Shown here: positions 60,700 through 64,000 of the stretch, piece by piece
Position numbering within the stretch: the stretch's first letter is position 1
How the letters are laid out: each line of letters begins with the position of its first letter
Assembly: GCA_012932295.1 (NCBI GenBank)
Contig: JAAONU010000018.1
Location: 3,032,206-3,096,205 of the forward strand
Reading direction: 5' to 3'
DNA length: 64,000 nucleotides
DNA from: Cyclina sinensis
Taxonomy: Eukaryota; Mollusca; Bivalvia; Venerida; Veneridae
The notes under the pieces: model-generated
What the model was told of the DNA's origin: nothing
Seen by the model: only the letters and a program-made list of their open reading frames with translations
The model's database searches: none
Made by a program: the position numbers and the translations under genes

Positions 60700-61990
60700 T
60701 TTACAAAATATCCAAAATATCAGTCAATAAATAAAGGCTCTATGACATGATGTAGAAAAATCTATTTCTAGCTTCAGTGACATTGACATTGACCTAGTAA
60801 TCTCAAACCCCACAAAAGGTAAAGGTTCTTCCAAGTTACCTACATACCAAATATCTTAGATATCGGTCAATAAATGAAGACTATGGGGAAAAGTACAAGA
60901 ATCTGCTTTGATCCTTGGTGACATTAATGATAAAGGTTCATGCTAAGTGGCTATATATAAAATAATTTGAATATCGGACAATAAATAAATTGTCTATGAT
61001 ATAAAGTGGATCAATCTATTTTCAGCCTCAGTGACCTCGACATTGACCCTAGCAATCTCAAACCCCACTCAAGTGTAGAGGTCCTTGCAAATAACCTGCA
61101 CACTAAATATCTAAGATATCAGTCATTAAATGAAGAAGACTCTATTGGTAAAAGTATAAAAATCTGTTTTTAATCCCGGTGACCATGACCCAATGACGGA
61201 CATTCCTGATAACAAATTATCTCCCTTACTCAGATAACTTCAAAGGTAGACCAAATAGCACATTGGTCCTTTCAGTTAGAATACTCTGACTATATCCTTG
61301 TTTCTTATTGTGATGGTCTTGACTTTTAGTTGCCAAAATTGTCACGTATATATTAAATAAAAAGGATTATCAAAAAACAAAAATAATGGTGTTAACAAAA
61401 CATGTTGCTAAATTTATTGTGTAATCTGACTACCACTGTTGCAAATAATTAGGCTTAATTATCACCATATCAAAAGCGAAAATAGCGATAAAAGCAGAGG
61501 AAACCAAATGGAAGGACCAAAGTAATATCAGAGAGTATTCAGGGTAGATAATCAACTAATGTCCCCCATTGAATGGCTGAGATTCATTGTGCCAATGTAC
61601 CAAATTTCTGAGATATATCTCAATAAATAAAAGCTCCATAACAAAAGTTGAAAAGTCATATTTTTAGCCTTGGTGATCCCTGAAGCTGGGCCAATTTAGG
61701 CTCCAGGACCAACATTTGAATAAATCTGGTTTAGGTCTACTAGGCATGTTAAGCATTTAGGCCTAGTTGTTACCGACAGAAAGATATTTTCTTATAACTT
61801 TCTTCCTTTTCAAGTCTTAAAAAATGAAGTGACCCCTGGGCCTAGGCTTTTTGGTTTCGTAGAAGATTTTCCAGTTTTCCCTATATAACCTAAATCAAGT
61901 GACCCCTAGGGCGGAGCTATTAGTGACCCCAATGGCATAATTTGAGCAATTTTTGTAAAGGAGCTCTAGCTTTTTAGAAACTAGGACCAT
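60700..61990 (+). repeat. Degenerate tandem-repeat block, copy B
   Basis: Counterpart of 29330-31075, with ACCAAATATCTTAGATATCG and GTGACATTGACATTGACC phrases. It is shortened at the right and interrupted by the element at 61198-61564. Confidence 0.6.
61198..61564. mobile_element. 367-bp inverted-repeat element inserted in copy B
   Basis: Ends GGACATT (left) and AATGTCC (right), with related subterminal pieces (ATTATCTCCC/ATTATCTACC, TTGGTCCTTTC/TTGGTCCTTCC). Copy A at about 29840 continues without it (GACCCAGTTGAATGGCTGAG), which marks the edges. Confidence 0.65.
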
Positions 61991-62029
61991 GATCTGAACA
62001 AATTTGGTAGAGCTCCAAAACAAAATAGA

Positions 62030-62500
62030 TGACAGACATGTCAACAGACTGGTTGGCAAGATATGCTGATAAACTGGTCAAAAAACTCGTTGACAGACTG
62101 GTAGACCAACTTGTCGACAAGACATTTTGACAGACTTGTTGACAAAAGTTTTGACAGAATGCTTGGCAAAAATGGTTGACAAACTTGTTGACACAGTAGT
62201 TGACAAACTTGTTGACAGATCTGATAACACGACCTGCTGACAAACCTATCTGTTATTAACTGCTCGACTTACGACTGGTTTACTGACTGGCTAACAAACC
62301 GGTCGACAGGCTGATAAACAGACTTATTGACCTACGTGATAAAAACTGGTAGACAGACAAGTTTACAGGACTTGTTGACAGACTTGTTGATATACTGGTG
62401 TAGAGACCGGTTGACAAAAGGTTTGAAAAACGTTATGGCAGACTCTTTGTCAGATTGGTTCACAAGTCTTGTTGATATTTTAGTTGACAAAACTTGCTGA
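62030..62500. repeat. TTGACAGACTGG-type short tandem repeat, copy B
   Basis: Longer counterpart of 31309-31565, with units around GTTGACAAACTTGTTGACAG. Open frames on the minus strand are repeat by-products. Confidence 0.7.
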
Positions 62501-63063
62501 CGGAGAGCACCAGGGCGCATGAGGTTCTTTGTTTTAATTTCTCACTTTGTAAGATATCCAGTTTTGTCTACACTTCGTATGTTACCCAGACATTGTGATT
62601 TCCTTTTAGCAAAAGAGAAACGGATCTCATAAACATTTTTTATCTTACAATTTTTAAAATATTGATAGTCTGAGCGAAACATCCATTACCGACCAGAAAG
62701 ATAATACCGAGACAGGTCTGTTATACACTTGAGAGTTGCCATTATGTATTGTAGTATTTCTGTCAGATCACATGCTTTTTGCACTATTACACATTATATG
62801 TTGACTAGAAACGGACAGTGTAAGGATCATGCTTGTATATAGTGAACTGTTCTGTCAGAATATCTTTAAGGACAATTTAAAGTTCTGTTCGGCTCTGACA
62901 TAAATCTAATTACAGATATTTTTTGTGGCAAAATATGTCTTAAGATTTCGACTTTACCTCAACAATCAGATTTCTTTTTGTTTTGAAAATCAAGATTAGA
63001 CGCTTCTAAAAAAGAATGTTAAAATTTGATTATCTTACCACATAACAATCATACTCATTGGCC

Positions 63064-63343
63064 AAAAAATACATTTAAGTGGTAAAAACTTTATTTAATA
63101 ATATATACAAGTTCCCAGTTAGATTCGTACGCGCACCAAACGGCACAAACCGCCTAGCAATACAAAGTAAGAACACCTTCAACCACTTGGCCACCGAAAC
63201 AATCCTAAAAAGGCTGTGCAATAAATCGGGATTTAAGTGTTCACCTCACACCACACTAGTGACAGGCGTTAGACTTTATATTAGATCAAAGTTAATTTGT
63301 ATCAGAGTACCGAGTATCAAATTTTAACTACCTGGCTGTACAC
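63064..63343 (-). mobile_element. tRNA-derived SINE, family 2, inserted only in copy B
   Basis: The minus strand has box A TGGCCAAGTGG (about 63193-63203) and a box B-like CGTACGAATC, with the family signature CTAACGCCTGTCACTAGTGT. The matching place in copy A (about 32270-32290) lacks it, so it inserted after the duplication. Related copies lie at 40251-40470 and 40551-40762. Confidence 0.65.
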
Positions 63344-64000
63344 TAATGCTGACCGTTAAACTGTCAGTAGTATTTCTTCTTCCTTTCCTATGACGTGGTC
63401 CGACATAGAACATACTACATTCCTCATCTGAGCTGTCGAAGACTTGCAAAGTCACAGTAACAAGCGGATAAAATACCAATAAGACAAATAGTCTAGCTTT
63501 ATACTCCCAGATAGAATACCTAAGGGCTATACTGGATTCATGTTCGTTGGTCGGTCGGTCTGAATATGTAATGTTGAATTAAGCATTAGAAAAAAACAGG
63601 CACGATGACGTCTTTTTGACATCATAGTACGTTTTGTGTTTTGTAAAAGGTACAGCAAGAGCATTTTGGAAACTATGCATCAAAAGCATTACTCGTAACT
63701 GTTTAGCTTTGTCATATATACCCGAGAAAGAATATTAATTGGAAGATGAAAATAAAGTGTCACCTTATGAAATAGCATAATTTTATCTGTTTGAAAAGAA
63801 AACTGTATTTCTATATGTTTCAGAAGAGAAGCCAATCTAAAGTCAATGTAACATATCCTAATGACACAACTGTGAATGACCGGAAACTCTCAAGTAGAGA
63901 GTCCAATTACAGTAAATTGGAAGCTTTATCTAACTTGCTGAGAAAATGTTGATGTCTTAGATTTTTGTCAATTGCGCTTGGGGTGCGTACGAGGCACAAT

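Larger units (their letters stand above)
44395..64000. repeat. Duplication pair II, copy B (runs to window end)
   Basis: Direct-orientation partner of 19400-33045. It is longer because of insertions: the retroelement, the blocks at 53604-55039 and 55972-56715, the 31-bp array, the 61198-61564 element and the SINE at 63064-63343. Relative to A it lacks about 370 bp (A 20050-20435) and most of A 29900-31300. Identity in shared parts is high enough to align by eye, but with many indels. Confidence 0.85.

Overview
The window is AT-rich, intron- and repeat-laden animal nuclear DNA. It is most likely from a bivalve mollusc, and a venerid-type clam would fit. That reading is an inference from three things: an intronless RING/B-box (TRIM) gene of the type expanded in bivalves, minisatellite blocks built on TGACCTTGACC/TCAAAGGTCAAGGTCA motifs, and a tyrosine-recombinase (DIRS/Ngaro-type) retroelement. 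There is no operon, CRISPR array or rRNA, and I see no functional tRNA gene.

Only two genes look intact. A single-exon TRIM protein (5350-7302, minus) has RING, two B-boxes, a coiled coil and a beta-propeller-like C-terminus. An avidin-family gene (41523-42355, minus) has two exons: a signal-peptide exon and a barrel exon separated by a 380-bp GT-AG intron. Its predicted 150-residue precursor keeps essentially every residue of the streptavidin biotin pocket.

The rest is shaped by duplication and mobile DNA. Pair I (about 1112-2840 and 8490-10497) flanks the TRIM gene. Pair II is a very large direct duplication: copy A about 19400-33045, and copy B about 44395 to the window end. The avidin gene lies in the unique stretch between A and B. 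Because A and B can be compared base by base, they act as filled and empty sites. On that basis these are real insertions: a decayed 7.1-kb retroelement (45705-52844), several tandem-repeat blocks, a tRNA-derived SINE and several foldback or inverted-repeat elements. The retroelement itself carries two later insertions, a minisatellite block between gag and RT and a pogo-like 1.1-kb element between RNase H and the recombinase.

Five minisatellite blocks of otherwise different sequence share a terminal AACAAGA heptamer. This suggests one family of mobile, tandem-repeat-bearing elements (compare bivalve pearl and Helentron-associated elements). These blocks also scatter exact nuclear-receptor consensus sites (DR1 and ERR/SF-1 types) across the locus.
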